A stretch of DNA of 64,000 bases, from the NCBI GenBank assembly GCA_965224435.1, contig OZ245048.1:2108001-2172000 (forward strand). Reading direction: 5' to 3'. The notes under the pieces are model-generated. The model searched no databases. It saw only the letters and a list, made by a program, of their open reading frames with translations, and had not been told where the DNA came from. This DNA comes from JAJRQY01 sp965224435. GTDB taxonomy: Bacteria; Actinomycetota; Acidimicrobiia; Acidimicrobiales; SZUA-35. A program made the translations under genes and the position numbers. Positions 51,234 to 59,587 of this stretch are shown here, one piece after another; the stretch's first letter is position 1, and every line of letters starts with the position of its first letter.

Positions 51234-52751
51234 ATGAGTTTTCGCTCGATCCGGCGCTGGATCCCCCTGCTAGCTTTGGCGGCCATCTCGGTAGCGGCAT
51301 GGACCATGGCTGGAGCAGTGGACGTCGACGAGGCCGCAACCACACCGATCTACTACGAGCAGAGCTTGGGCTCTCCGGTGCTGTCGGCACGGCGCTTACC
51401 CGAAACCCTGCGGGCCCCCGTCATCGACGCCAACTTGCAGCCCGCCATCGACACCCTGATTGCTGGTTCGGGGGACAACCAGATCTGTCTGACCGTCGAA
51501 GTCGACGATCGAGTGTTGGCCGAGGTTTCACAAACGACGCCACTGGTTCCGGCCTCCAATCAGAAGATCTTGACCACCTTTGCCGCATTGGACCTTCTTG
51601 GGGCCGACGCAACGTTCACCACCCGAGTCGGGGTCGAAGGTGAAATCATCGACGGCGTACTCGAAGGCAACTTGTACCTGGTCGGAGGCGGCGACCCGTT
51701 CCTCAGCACCCAGGACTGGTGGACCCAATACCAAGAGAGCTCCGGTCGATCCAATACCTCGCTTGAATCCCTGGCCGACTCCGTGGCAGCCACTGGGTTC
51801 ACGACAGTGACTGGGTCTCTCTTCGGAGATGAGTCGCTGTTTGACGGGGTGCGCGCCGGTCCCTGGCCCCAACGCCTCATCGATCAGAAACAATCCGGAC
51901 CGCTTTCAGCCCTGTCGGTTAATGAGGGCCACCTGGACGGCTGGCCAGTTGAGTACATCTCGGCTACCCAACGACGACAAACCGACAACCCTCCGCTTCA
52001 CGCCGTAGCTGTCTTTGCTCGCTTGCTTTCGGAGCGGGGGATCAGTGTGGCTTCGACCGATGTGGGCCAGGCACCCACCAATATGGTCGAAATCGCATCA
52101 GTCCAGTCACCGGCCCTGCTGGAGACCATCACCCACATCAACTCCTATAGCAGCAACTTTGGCGCGGAGATCGTGCTCAAACATCTTGGCTTGGCGGCAA
52201 CCGGATTGGGTACGACCGAAGCCGGCGCCCAAGCCGTAACGAACTCATTGCAACAACAAGGATTCGACACCACTGCCCTGGTGGTCATGGATGGATCAGG
52301 ATTGGCTGACGGCATCGACCTTGATGAAGATGGTGTGTTGGAGCGTGACCTCCTGAGCTGCGCGCTTCTATCCGACGTCTTAGAAACCGCTGACCCCGAA
52401 TCGGACTTCGCCCATTCACTCAGCATCGGTGGCGAACGGGGCAGCCTCTGGAAGCGCTACTTGGAAAGTTCTGCTTCGGGCCAAGTGTTCGCCAAGACCG
52501 GGACGCTCAATGACGTCACCGCCTTGTCCGGGTATGTGGACTCGATCGCCGAGGACGGCACAACAATAATCTTTAGCTATGTGGTGAACGGGCGCGAAGC
52601 CGGACTGGACGTCGGGTTGAAGGATCTCCAGCAACCCTTCATCGAACAACTGGCTGCCTACCCGGTCGGCCCAACCATCCAGGATTTGGCGCCAAAGTTG
52701 CCCATAGCGAATCCGGTTCCCGCCATCCTGGATCCAGCCAACGAGGACTGA
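51234..52751 (+). CDS. dacB: D-alanyl-D-alanine carboxypeptidase/endopeptidase (PBP4, peptidase S13)
   Basis: Trims peptidoglycan cross-links outside the membrane. 505 aa. N-terminal signal or anchor helix (RRWIPLLALAAISVAAWTMA). Active-site motifs: S-x-x-K at Ser108-Lys111 (PASNQKIL), S-x-N at Ser306-Asn308 (NSYSSNF), and K-T-G at Lys421 (FAKTGTLND). Contains the large inserted domain usual for PBP4. Shares one base with the start of the LON-domain gene. Confidence 0.93.
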   Translation: MSFRSIRRWIPLLALAAISVAAWTMAGAVDVDEAATTPIYYEQSLGSPVLSARRLPETLRAPVIDANLQPAIDTLIAGSGDNQICLTVEVDDRVLAEVSQTTPLVPASNQKILTTFAALDLLGADATFTTRVGVEGEIIDGVLEGNLYLVGGGDPFLSTQDWWTQYQESSGRSNTSLESLADSVAATGFTTVTGSLFGDESLFDGVRAGPWPQRLIDQKQSGPLSALSVNEGHLDGWPVEYISATQRRQTDNPPLHAVAVFARLLSERGISVASTDVGQAPTNMVEIASVQSPALLETITHINSYSSNFGAEIVLKHLGLAATGLGTTEAGAQAVTNSLQQQGFDTTALVVMDGSGLADGIDLDEDGVLERDLLSCALLSDVLETADPESDFAHSLSIGGERGSLWKRYLESSASGQVFAKTGTLNDVTALSGYVDSIAEDGTTIIFSYVVNGREAGLDVGLKDLQQPFIEQLAAYPVGPTIQDLAPKLPIANPVPAILDPANED

Positions 52752-53428
52752 TGAGTGCCTCGACATCCAGCCGAGAACTAGCTCTCTTTCCTTTAGGGCT
52801 CGTGCTCCTTCCCACCATGCTGGTGCCCCTGCGCATCTTCGAGCCCCGGTATCAGTCCATGTTGGCCGACGTGATGGAGGCTGACCGACGGTTTGGTGTC
52901 GTGCTCTTGACACGAGGGAATGAAGTAGGTCAGGTCCACGATGACCTGGATTCCTCTCGTTCCCGGGTTGGAACGATGGCCCGAGTAGTGCGAGCACCGG
53001 TCAACACCGAAGGTTTCAGCGAGATCCTCATCACCGGGGAGGAACGCTTCCGGGTGAAGGACTGGCTTCCCGATGCACCATACCCCCGAGCGAAGATTGA
53101 GTTCTGGCCAGACGAGGTGGTGTCATCACAGAGCAAGCCGGAAGCCCCGTCGGTAGAAGTCGCGGCTCTGCTCGCTGCCGCTCGCAGCGAACTGGATGCC
53201 CTCGGCGCGGTGCTCGAAAGGGCTGGCCACTCGGTCGGGCCTCTACCAGAGAATGATGATGACCCGGTTACCGGGTCCTTCCAGCTGGCGGCGGCTGCTC
53301 CCTTTGAGGCCTATGACCAGCAACGATTGTTGGTGGCGCCAACCAGCGAAGATCGGCTCATCTTACTTCGCTCCTTGATTGAGGATTTGAGAACCTTGGT
53401 GCTCATGCAGCTCGATTCGGGCTCCTGA
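52751..53428 (+). CDS. LON substrate-binding domain protein
   Basis: 225 aa with only the N-terminal (LAN) domain of Lon protease and no ATPase or protease part. Seen: LALFPLGLVLLPTMLVPLRI, FEPRYQSMLADVMEADRRFG and FSEILITGEERFRVKDWLPD, then a helical C-terminal half. Stand-alone proteins of this kind are common in actinobacteria and their function is not settled. ATG overlaps the previous stop. Confidence 0.92.
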   Translation: MSASTSSRELALFPLGLVLLPTMLVPLRIFEPRYQSMLADVMEADRRFGVVLLTRGNEVGQVHDDLDSSRSRVGTMARVVRAPVNTEGFSEILITGEERFRVKDWLPDAPYPRAKIEFWPDEVVSSQSKPEAPSVEVAALLAAARSELDALGAVLERAGHSVGPLPENDDDPVTGSFQLAAAAPFEAYDQQRLLVAPTSEDRLILLRSLIEDLRTLVLMQLDSGS

Positions 53429-53525
53429 CCAATACACTGAACCCAGTTGTGTGGGCGCTGACCCTTTGTGGCCGTCGCCAGGTGTGATTGTCGTGGAAAC
53501 GGCGATTGATCGAAAGGGTGTAGAA

Positions 53526-53843
53526 GTGGCAAGTCCGACTCCAATGGAAGGGGCGCAGGAACTCCAACAGATGTTGGTGTCCTACGCCAAACAAGAGACG
53601 ACCGAGCCTCTCAAGGTGCTTGGCGCTTACCTCAAATTCGGCATCCCAGGCGCCATCAGTCTCTTCCTGAGCGGCCTCTTTGTCAGCATGGGTGTGCTTC
53701 GTCTTCTTCAAGGCCTCGACAAGTTCACCGGTGGCGGCAAGGGTTCTCTCGTGCCCTACCTCGGCGCCTTCGGAGCGCTCATTCTCATGATGGCTATCAT
53801 TGTTCTTCTCATGCTTCGGGCAGGAAAGCGAGTCAAGTCTTGA
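53526..53843 (+). CDS. two-helix membrane protein, possibly holin-like family
   Basis: 105 aa from GTG 53526; AAAGGG lies 7 nt before it, which decides the start over a longer reading from 53451. A polar N-terminus of 38 residues, then two membrane helices (FGIPGAISLFLSGLFVSMGV and PYLGAFGALILMMAIIVLLM), ending Lys/Arg-rich. It looks like the actinobacterial phage-holin/DUF1469-like group, a tentative match. Overlaps the next gene by 4 nt. Confidence 0.65.
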   Translation: MASPTPMEGAQELQQMLVSYAKQETTEPLKVLGAYLKFGIPGAISLFLSGLFVSMGVLRLLQGLDKFTGGGKGSLVPYLGAFGALILMMAIIVLLMLRAGKRVKS

Positions 53844-54049
53844 CTGAAACCACGAAAATCAATCCGGCCGATATCGAGGCCAAGTTCCGCGACATCCAAG
53901 GCCAGGTCGACAATGTCACGGGCGATGGAAAAAAGAAGGCCGCCATCGGTGGTTCAGTCCTGGCTGTCATTCTGCTGCTGATCATCTACACCCTTGGCCG
54001 GAGTGCAGGTAAGAAGAAGAGTTCGGTAATCGAGATCCGTCGCATCTAA
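53840..54049 (+). CDS. small single-helix membrane protein
   Basis: 69 aa from TTG 53840. Polar N-terminal part (NPADIEAKFRDIQGQVDNVT), one membrane helix (IGGSVLAVILLLIIYTLG) and a basic tail (KKKSSVIEIRRI). No family recognised. It overlaps the genes on both sides, so it is part of a tightly coupled run. Confidence 0.65.
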   Translation: MTETTKINPADIEAKFRDIQGQVDNVTGDGKKKAAIGGSVLAVILLLIIYTLGRSAGKKKSSVIEIRRI

Positions 54050-54339
54050 TGCTGGCTCGTCTCGTTCCCCTCCTGGTTCGGCTCGTTGTTCGCGGACCGG
54101 CAAAGTCTTGGATCTTCACCTCCGGTGCCATGGGCTTGCTCAAGCTGGTCAAGAACACCACTGGACGTCGAGAGATCATTGATCTCGCCGATTCCAAACC
54201 TGGTGACAAGTTTGTGATCGAGCACTTGTCGGTCTCCCACAAGACACAGCTCAAGGATGGCAAGCGTTCAAAGAAGGCTGCGAAGAAGGTGAAACGAGCA
54301 GCCAAAAGAGATCTGCGCAAGGCCACCCGCGTCGCCTAG
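54049..54339 (+). CDS. small basic protein of unknown function
   Basis: 96 aa. N-terminal 40 residues are moderately hydrophobic (ARLVPLLVRLVVRGPAKSWI), followed by GRREIIDLADSKPGDKFVIE and a Lys/Arg-rich tail (KRSKKAAKKVKRAAKRDLRK). The tail could bind nucleic acid or the membrane surface. ATG shares its first base with the stop of the previous gene. No family recognised. Confidence 0.65.
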   Translation: MLARLVPLLVRLVVRGPAKSWIFTSGAMGLLKLVKNTTGRREIIDLADSKPGDKFVIEHLSVSHKTQLKDGKRSKKAAKKVKRAAKRDLRKATRVA

Positions 54340-54366
54340 CCGTCTCGTCGACTAACGAATCGCTCG

Positions 54367-54561
54367 ATGAAGGTTCTGCTTCGAAATCCCTCACGAGAGG
54401 TGGAGATGAACGGCCCCATCTCGGTGGTCAAACTTCTCAATCGCCTCAAGATGTCCCGACAAGAAGTCCTGGTCATTCAGGATGGTACGCTCGTGCCCGG
54501 TGACGCCCTGTTGGGGGACGACGCAGTCGTCGAGGTTCGCCCCGTCATTTCCGGTGGCTGA
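54367..54561 (+). CDS. ThiS/MoaD-like sulfur carrier protein, TtuB-like
   Basis: 64-aa ubiquitin-like protein ending in Gly-Gly (EVRPVISGG), the C-terminal tail that is adenylated and thiocarboxylated. Seen: ISVVKLLNRLKMSRQEVLVI, DGTLVPGDALLGDDAVVEV, the ThiS-type strand pattern. It lies directly before a TtuA-type tRNA thiolase gene, so a TtuB role in tRNA 2-thiolation fits better than thiamine or molybdopterin synthesis. The activating E1-like enzyme is not in the window. Confidence 0.85.
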   Translation: MKVLLRNPSREVEMNGPISVVKLLNRLKMSRQEVLVIQDGTLVPGDALLGDDAVVEVRPVISGG

Positions 54562-54642
54562 TGTGAGCCGAGCAATCCAAAACGCAACAGGCCGGAACGT
54601 GGCCGTCCATGACTCTGCATTCCAGAACTCGGAGCTACTCCC

Positions 54643-55602
54643 TTGAAATGCAAGGTCTGCAAGGGTCCTGCCCTGATCGACGTTCGGCGCCACAACGCCA
54701 ACTTCTGTTCCGACCACTTCATTCGATACTGCCGCGAACAAGTAGCCAAGACACTTAAAGAATTCGACATGGCGGAACCCGGCGACCGGCTCCTGGTCGC
54801 AGTGTCAGGCGGCAAGGACAGTTTCGCGGTCTGGGATATTCTCGAAGCGCTTGGCTATGAGACCCATGGTCTTTACGTTGGTCTCGGTATCGGTGAATAC
54901 TCCGATAGCTCTGGTCAATACGTGCGAGACTTCGCCACCGATCGCGAACTGCCCCTTACCGAGGTCGACCTGCAATCCACCTATGACTATGATGTGCCAA
55001 CCGCATCGTCGGTCACGCGACGGGTTCCGTGCTCGGCCTGCGGACTCTCCAAACGTCACATCTTTGACGAGGAGTGCCGCAAGGGCGAGTTCGACGCCAT
55101 TGTGACCGGCCACAATCTGGATGATGAGGCGGCGGTTCTGTACGGGAACGTGCTGCGATGGCAGACTGACTACCTGGGCCGCCAGCGTCCCATGCTGGCA
55201 GCCCTCAACGGCTTCCCCAAGAAAATCAAGCCACTGATTCGCCTGAGCGAGCGGGAGACCGCTGCCTACTGTGTACTCCGAGGCATCGACTATCTGGTGG
55301 AAGAATGCCCGATGGCTGCTGGCAACAAACACCTCAGCTACAAGGCGGCGCTCAACCTCATCGAAGAAGAATCTCCCGGGTCCAAGCAAGCCTTCTACTT
55401 CGGCTTCCTGCGACATGCCGTTGACCGATTTGAGCCCAGCAACGACCCTTCGACCTCGGCGACGGAGGATAGCCCTATCCTTTCTCCCTGCATCGAGTGT
55501 GGATCACCAACCAATGTGGAAACCTGCTCGTTCTGTCGGCTGCTCCGCCGAGCATCAGGCGCCGAACCCGTGCCCGTCGAATTGATCCGAAAGAAGTATT
55601 GA
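54643..55602 (+). CDS. ttuA: tRNA 2-thiolation enzyme of the TtuA/Ncs6 type
   Basis: Uses ATP and a sulfur-carrier thiocarboxylate to make 2-thiouridine in tRNA. 319 aa. Seen: N-terminal zinc finger Cys3, Cys6, Cys22, His25; PP-loop SGGKDS at 55-60; Cys130, Cys133 (PCSACG) and Cys222 (EECPMA), the three ligands of the 4Fe-4S cluster, at the same numbers as I recall for Thermus TtuA; and a C-terminal zinc finger with Cys283, Cys286, Cys295, Cys298. TTG start with GGAG 8 nt upstream. Stop overlaps trmI. Confidence 0.88.
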   Translation: MKCKVCKGPALIDVRRHNANFCSDHFIRYCREQVAKTLKEFDMAEPGDRLLVAVSGGKDSFAVWDILEALGYETHGLYVGLGIGEYSDSSGQYVRDFATDRELPLTEVDLQSTYDYDVPTASSVTRRVPCSACGLSKRHIFDEECRKGEFDAIVTGHNLDDEAAVLYGNVLRWQTDYLGRQRPMLAALNGFPKKIKPLIRLSERETAAYCVLRGIDYLVEECPMAAGNKHLSYKAALNLIEEESPGSKQAFYFGFLRHAVDRFEPSNDPSTSATEDSPILSPCIECGSPTNVETCSFCRLLRRASGAEPVPVELIRKKY

Positions 55603-56510
55603 TGGAAGCGCCAACACCGATAGTCGGAGCAACGCAGGGGAGTGGTCTGCTCAGCGAAGGTGAGTTCGTTCTGCTCACCGACACCCGCGATCGTCGATAC
55701 TTGATCGAACTTGGCCCCGAAGACGCCTTCCATTCCCACGCTGGGGTACTGGCCCACACCGAAATGATTGGCAAGCCTGAAGGCACCGTGGTGCACTCAA
55801 CCAAGGGTCAGAAGTTTCGGGTCTTTCGACCAACGCTCGAAGACTACGTGCTGTCGATGCCTCGGGGAGCCCAAGTCATCTATCCCAAGGACATTGCCCC
55901 CATCCTCATGCTGGCCGACATCGGCCCAGGCATGAAGGTATTCGAATCGGGCATCGGCTCGGGAGCGCTGTCACTCGGTCTGCTTCGTGCTGGGGCAAAC
56001 ATTGTTGGCTATGAGATCCGCGAGGATTTTGCGGCCCGAGCCAAGAAGAACGTTGTCGGCTTCATGGGCGAAGAGATATTGGAGCGCTACCAGGTCCAAA
56101 TGCGAAGCGCCTATGAGCCAATTGACGGAACGGACTTTGACCGGGTCGTTCTTGACTTGCCCGAGCCATGGCAGGTGGTGACCCACGCCGAAAAAGCGCT
56201 GCGTTCCGGTGGTGTACTACTGGCCTACACCCCCTCCATTACCCAGGCCGTGCAGCTGAGAGAGCGTCTGGCCAACTCCTTGTTCGTCGAGGAGAAGACC
56301 ATGGAAGTCCTCCATCGCAATTGGCACATCGAGGGCCAGGCTGTGCGACCCGATCATCGCATGGTCGCCCACACCGCATTCCTGACTCGAGCCCGCCTCA
56401 TGTCCAGCTCCATAGGTGAGGCCGAAGCCGCTCTGATCAGCAAGTCAGCGACGTCCGAACCCGTGATCCCACAAACAAAGAGCAAGAAGAAACGCCCAAA
56501 GCTGCCCTAA
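55602..56510 (+). CDS. trmI: tRNA (adenine-58-N1)-methyltransferase
   Basis: SAM-dependent m1A58 methyltransferase of tRNA. 302 aa from ATG 55602, which overlaps the ttuA stop by one base; longer readings start inside ttuA. Seen: the N-terminal beta-barrel domain, IYPKDIAPILMLADIGPGMK, the SAM site VFESGIGSGALSLGLLRAG, GYEIREDFAARAKKN, and VVLDLPEPWQVV. Lys-rich tail. In Thermus, m1A58 and the TtuA product at position 54 influence each other, so the coupling is meaningful. Confidence 0.93.
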   Translation: MEAPTPIVGATQGSGLLSEGEFVLLTDTRDRRYLIELGPEDAFHSHAGVLAHTEMIGKPEGTVVHSTKGQKFRVFRPTLEDYVLSMPRGAQVIYPKDIAPILMLADIGPGMKVFESGIGSGALSLGLLRAGANIVGYEIREDFAARAKKNVVGFMGEEILERYQVQMRSAYEPIDGTDFDRVVLDLPEPWQVVTHAEKALRSGGVLLAYTPSITQAVQLRERLANSLFVEEKTMEVLHRNWHIEGQAVRPDHRMVAHTAFLTRARLMSSSIGEAEAALISKSATSEPVIPQTKSKKKRPKLP

Positions 56511-56574
56511 GGAAGATATTCGAGTCTTCGGTTAAGAATCTCGGGATGGCACCCGATATAGGGAAGGTCGCCTG

Positions 56575-56603
56575 TTACAACGACGTAGCGGCCCGACTAA
56601 CGT
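56575..56603 (+). promoter_or_regulatory. promoter TTACAA-17-TAACGT of the candidate small RNA
   Basis: TTACAA at 56575-56580 and TAACGT at 56598-56603 with a 17-bp spacer. The nearest protein start downstream is 157 nt away beyond a terminator, so it probably serves an RNA gene. Confidence 0.5.
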
Positions 56604-56692
56604 TGCTTTGCCGTCCTGTCCGGTTCGCCGAACAGGACATGTGGGCAGAAGCAGATTGAACCCCGACCCATGGTCGGGGTTCAATTGGTTTT
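56604..56692 (+). ncRNA. candidate small RNA, two hairpins, no known family
   Basis: Predicted transcript from about 56609-56611 to the T-run at 56692. Hairpin 1: GTCCTGT (613-619 of 56xxx), a C-A mismatch, CGG, a TTCG tetraloop, CCG, and ACAGGAC (56632-56638). TGCC (56609-56612) can pair with GGCA (56644-56647) to close it from outside. Hairpin 2 is the terminator. No open reading frame of note. It could instead be only the trmI 3' region, but the internal promoter argues for a separate RNA. Confidence 0.45.
56655..56692 (+). terminator. intrinsic terminator, 14-bp perfect stem
   Basis: Arms 56655-56668 and 56672-56685 (ATTGAACCCCGACC and its exact complement) around a CAT loop, then TGGTTTT. 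It ends the candidate small RNA and any trmI read-through before ppc. Confidence 0.85.
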
Positions 56693-56759
56693 AGATACCT
56701 TGAGCCCTCAAGGATGATCAACGGTGATCGTCAGCTGCCCTCTCTATTCGGAGCCTGCC

Positions 56760-59501
56760 GTGACCACCCCAGACGCAACCCCTGCATCACCTTCCACACC
56801 GTCCTCTGACGTCGATCTCCGAGCCGACATTCGGCGGCTCGGAATCCAGCTTGGCGACTCGATCGTGCGCCAAGAAGGTCAAGAGTTCTTGGAGCTGGTG
56901 GAAGAAGTACGCGTGCTTGCTCGACAGCTTCGCCGCGACGGCGACCAGCAAGCAGGAGCGGATTTGACCAGACTTCTGGCTGAGGCCGACGTAACTGATG
57001 CCATTCGGCTAGTGCGCTCCTTCACCACCTACTTCCATCTGGCCAACGTCACCGAGCAGGTGCATCGGGTGGAAGAACTCAATGTGCGCAAGGCTGAAGA
57101 CGGACGAATTGGCGACACCGTTCGCCGACTCTCCGCTGAGGGGTACACACCCGAAGTCATTGCCGAGGCAATGAGTGTCGTCAAACTGGAGCCAGTCTTT
57201 ACTGCTCATCCAACCGAAGCCTCTCGTCGATCGATCCTGGACAAGTTGGCGGAAATCTCGACCCTGGTCGAAACGCGAAGCTCCGCCACTCCAGTCGATG
57301 CCCGAAGAATTGACCGACGGGTAGACGAGCTCATTGAGGGTCTCTGGCAAACCGATGAGATCCGCCGCGACCGGCCGCTGCCTCTGGACGAAGCACGGAC
57401 CACCCTCTACTACCTGGAACAGATGGCCCGAGATGCTCTGCCGGGACTATGGGCCGACATTGACTCGGCAATGCAGTCGATTGGCATATCACTGGACATC
57501 GATGCCACACCGGTACGGTTTGGTTCCTGGGTCGGCGGGGACCGAGACGGCAACCCAAACGTCAAACCGGAAACCACCATCGAGGTTGTGCAACTTCAGC
57601 GATCGCGGGCCATCCGGCTCCACATCATCCAATTGGACGCATTACGGCGAGAACTCAGCCAATCCGATCTGATCCGTCCCGTTAGCGACGAGCTGGTGGG
57701 CATGGTCGATGCCGATGGTCGCACCTTCCCCGACGTACACAACCAGATCGGCAAGATTAACGCTGGTGAGTGGTATCGACTTCGACTAGGCGTGATGCTG
57801 CGTCGACTCGAAGAGGCCCAAGAAGTTCCCCCTGGCCCTCGCGCCTACAAGCGGGCCCCCGAGCTAGCCGAAGACCTCGCCGTTCTCGATCGTTCGCTGC
57901 AAGCCAATGGCGGTGAATTCATCGCGGATGGTCGCTTGGCCACCTGTCGCCGCTTGGTCAGCACCATTGGATTTCACCTCGCCACTCTGGATATCCGCCA
58001 ACACACCCGCCATCATCATTCCTCCCTGGGTCAGCTCTTCGCTAATGCCGGGATTGAGTATCCCGACGAACGGGCAGGGCGTAAGGCCCTCCTGCTCGGA
58101 GAGATGAACTCTCGGCGCCCCCTGGCCCCTCCCGGGACCGAATTGCATGCCGACGACGCGCTCGGCTTGTTTCGTGTTCTGCGTACCTTGATGGACACCT
58201 ACGGGGACGACATTTTCCAGAGCTATGTCGTGTCCATGACCACCGACATCGATGACATCTTGGCCCCCTTACTTCTGGCCAGAGAAGTCGGCCTCATTGA
58301 TCCAGTTCGTGGGGTCGCCCGGCTTGGCTTCGTCCCGCTGTTTGAGACCATCGGCGACCTGCGAAACATCGATGAAGTGCTGGAACGCTTGCTCACCATC
58401 CCCTCCTACCGACGTCTGGTCGAGCTCCGCGGCGGTGTGCAAGAAGTCATGGTCGGCTACTCCGACTCAAACAAGGACGGCGGAATCGCCACCAGCCAAT
58501 GGGAGATTCACAAGGCCCTACGTGCCATCCGTGATGTTTCCAAGCGGCACAATATTCAGATCAGGGTGTTCCACGGTCGAGGCGGCACCGTCGGTCGAGG
58601 TGGTGGCCCAACCAACCAGTCAATCCTGTCCCAGCCCTCTGGTGTCGTTCGAGGCGGTATCAAGATTACTGAGCAGGGCGAGGTCATCTCTGACAAATAC
58701 GGCCAACCCGAGCTAGCTAACCGAAACCTCGATCTGGCCTTGTCCGCAGTGCTGGAAGCAACGGTTACTCGGACACCCGATTCCAACAGATCCAGCCTTC
58801 AGTCGGCGTGGCCTGAGGTCATGGAGCACATTTCCGAGACGAGCTTCGCCAGCTACCGACAATTCGTGGAGGACCCCGACCTTCCGGTCTATTTCCAGTC
58901 TTCAACCCCAGTTGAAGAGCTGGGCTCGCTCAATATTGGATCTCGACCAGCGCGGCGTGGCGGAGCAGGCTCAAGCTTGGATGACCTTCGGGCAATTCCT
59001 TGGGTCTTTGGTTGGACACAGAGCCGACAGATCATTCCTGGCTGGTTTGGTGTCGGCTCCGGATTGGCGTCGGCCAGAGCGGCCGGTCACGGCGACGAGC
59101 TGAGCAATATGTTGAGCAACTGGCGCTTTTTCAGCACCTTCATTTCCAATGTGGAAATGACCCTGGTCAAGGCCGATATGCGCATCGCCACGAATTATGT
59201 TGAGACCCTGGTCGCCCCGGAGCATCGACACCTCTTCGAAACGGTGAAAGCCGAGTTCGAGCGAACTGTTTCGGAAGTGACCCGACTAACTGGCCGGGGC
59301 TTGCTGGACAATCTTCCGATCCTAAAGCGGACCTTGGCCACCCGGGACGTCTATCTCGACCCGTTGCATGTGCTCCAGGTCGAGCTCCTGAGCCGCACTC
59401 GAGCGACTGCAGTCAACAATCAGGATCGAGATCCACTGATCAACCGGGCGCTTCTGCTTACCGTCAACGGAGTTGCCGCCGGGATGCGCAACACGGGCTA
59501 G
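56760..59501 (+). CDS. ppc: phosphoenolpyruvate carboxylase
   Basis: Fixes bicarbonate onto PEP to give oxaloacetate, feeding the TCA cycle. 913 aa from GTG 56760, which has GGAG 6 nt upstream; GTG 56724 would add 12 residues. Seen: EPVFTAHPTEASRRSILDK with catalytic His150, RFGSWVGGDRDGNPNVKPET, the second catalytic region FHGRGGTVGRGGGPTNQSIL (about 620-640), and the end GVAAGMRNTG, where bacterial PEPC terminates. Monocistronic. Confidence 0.96.
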   Translation: MTTPDATPASPSTPSSDVDLRADIRRLGIQLGDSIVRQEGQEFLELVEEVRVLARQLRRDGDQQAGADLTRLLAEADVTDAIRLVRSFTTYFHLANVTEQVHRVEELNVRKAEDGRIGDTVRRLSAEGYTPEVIAEAMSVVKLEPVFTAHPTEASRRSILDKLAEISTLVETRSSATPVDARRIDRRVDELIEGLWQTDEIRRDRPLPLDEARTTLYYLEQMARDALPGLWADIDSAMQSIGISLDIDATPVRFGSWVGGDRDGNPNVKPETTIEVVQLQRSRAIRLHIIQLDALRRELSQSDLIRPVSDELVGMVDADGRTFPDVHNQIGKINAGEWYRLRLGVMLRRLEEAQEVPPGPRAYKRAPELAEDLAVLDRSLQANGGEFIADGRLATCRRLVSTIGFHLATLDIRQHTRHHHSSLGQLFANAGIEYPDERAGRKALLLGEMNSRRPLAPPGTELHADDALGLFRVLRTLMDTYGDDIFQSYVVSMTTDIDDILAPLLLAREVGLIDPVRGVARLGFVPLFETIGDLRNIDEVLERLLTIPSYRRLVELRGGVQEVMVGYSDSNKDGGIATSQWEIHKALRAIRDVSKRHNIQIRVFHGRGGTVGRGGGPTNQSILSQPSGVVRGGIKITEQGEVISDKYGQPELANRNLDLALSAVLEATVTRTPDSNRSSLQSAWPEVMEHISETSFASYRQFVEDPDLPVYFQSSTPVEELGSLNIGSRPARRGGAGSSLDDLRAIPWVFGWTQSRQIIPGWFGVGSGLASARAAGHGDELSNMLSNWRFFSTFISNVEMTLVKADMRIATNYVETLVAPEHRHLFETVKAEFERTVSEVTRLTGRGLLDNLPILKRTLATRDVYLDPLHVLQVELLSRTRATAVNNQDRDPLINRALLLTVNGVAAGMRNTG

Positions 59502-59587
59502 GCCAGAGGGTCCGAGAACACGTGCCCACCCCGTGAGGTCCTACTGGCGATGCCGCCTGATGGGAGTGAACATGCCAAGATGCTCGA

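Noticed and set aside
56655..56690. tRNA T-arm-like GGGGTTCAAT
   Set aside because: The sequence is one arm of a perfect 14-bp hairpin followed by a T-run; there is no acceptor stem, D-arm or anticodon arm.
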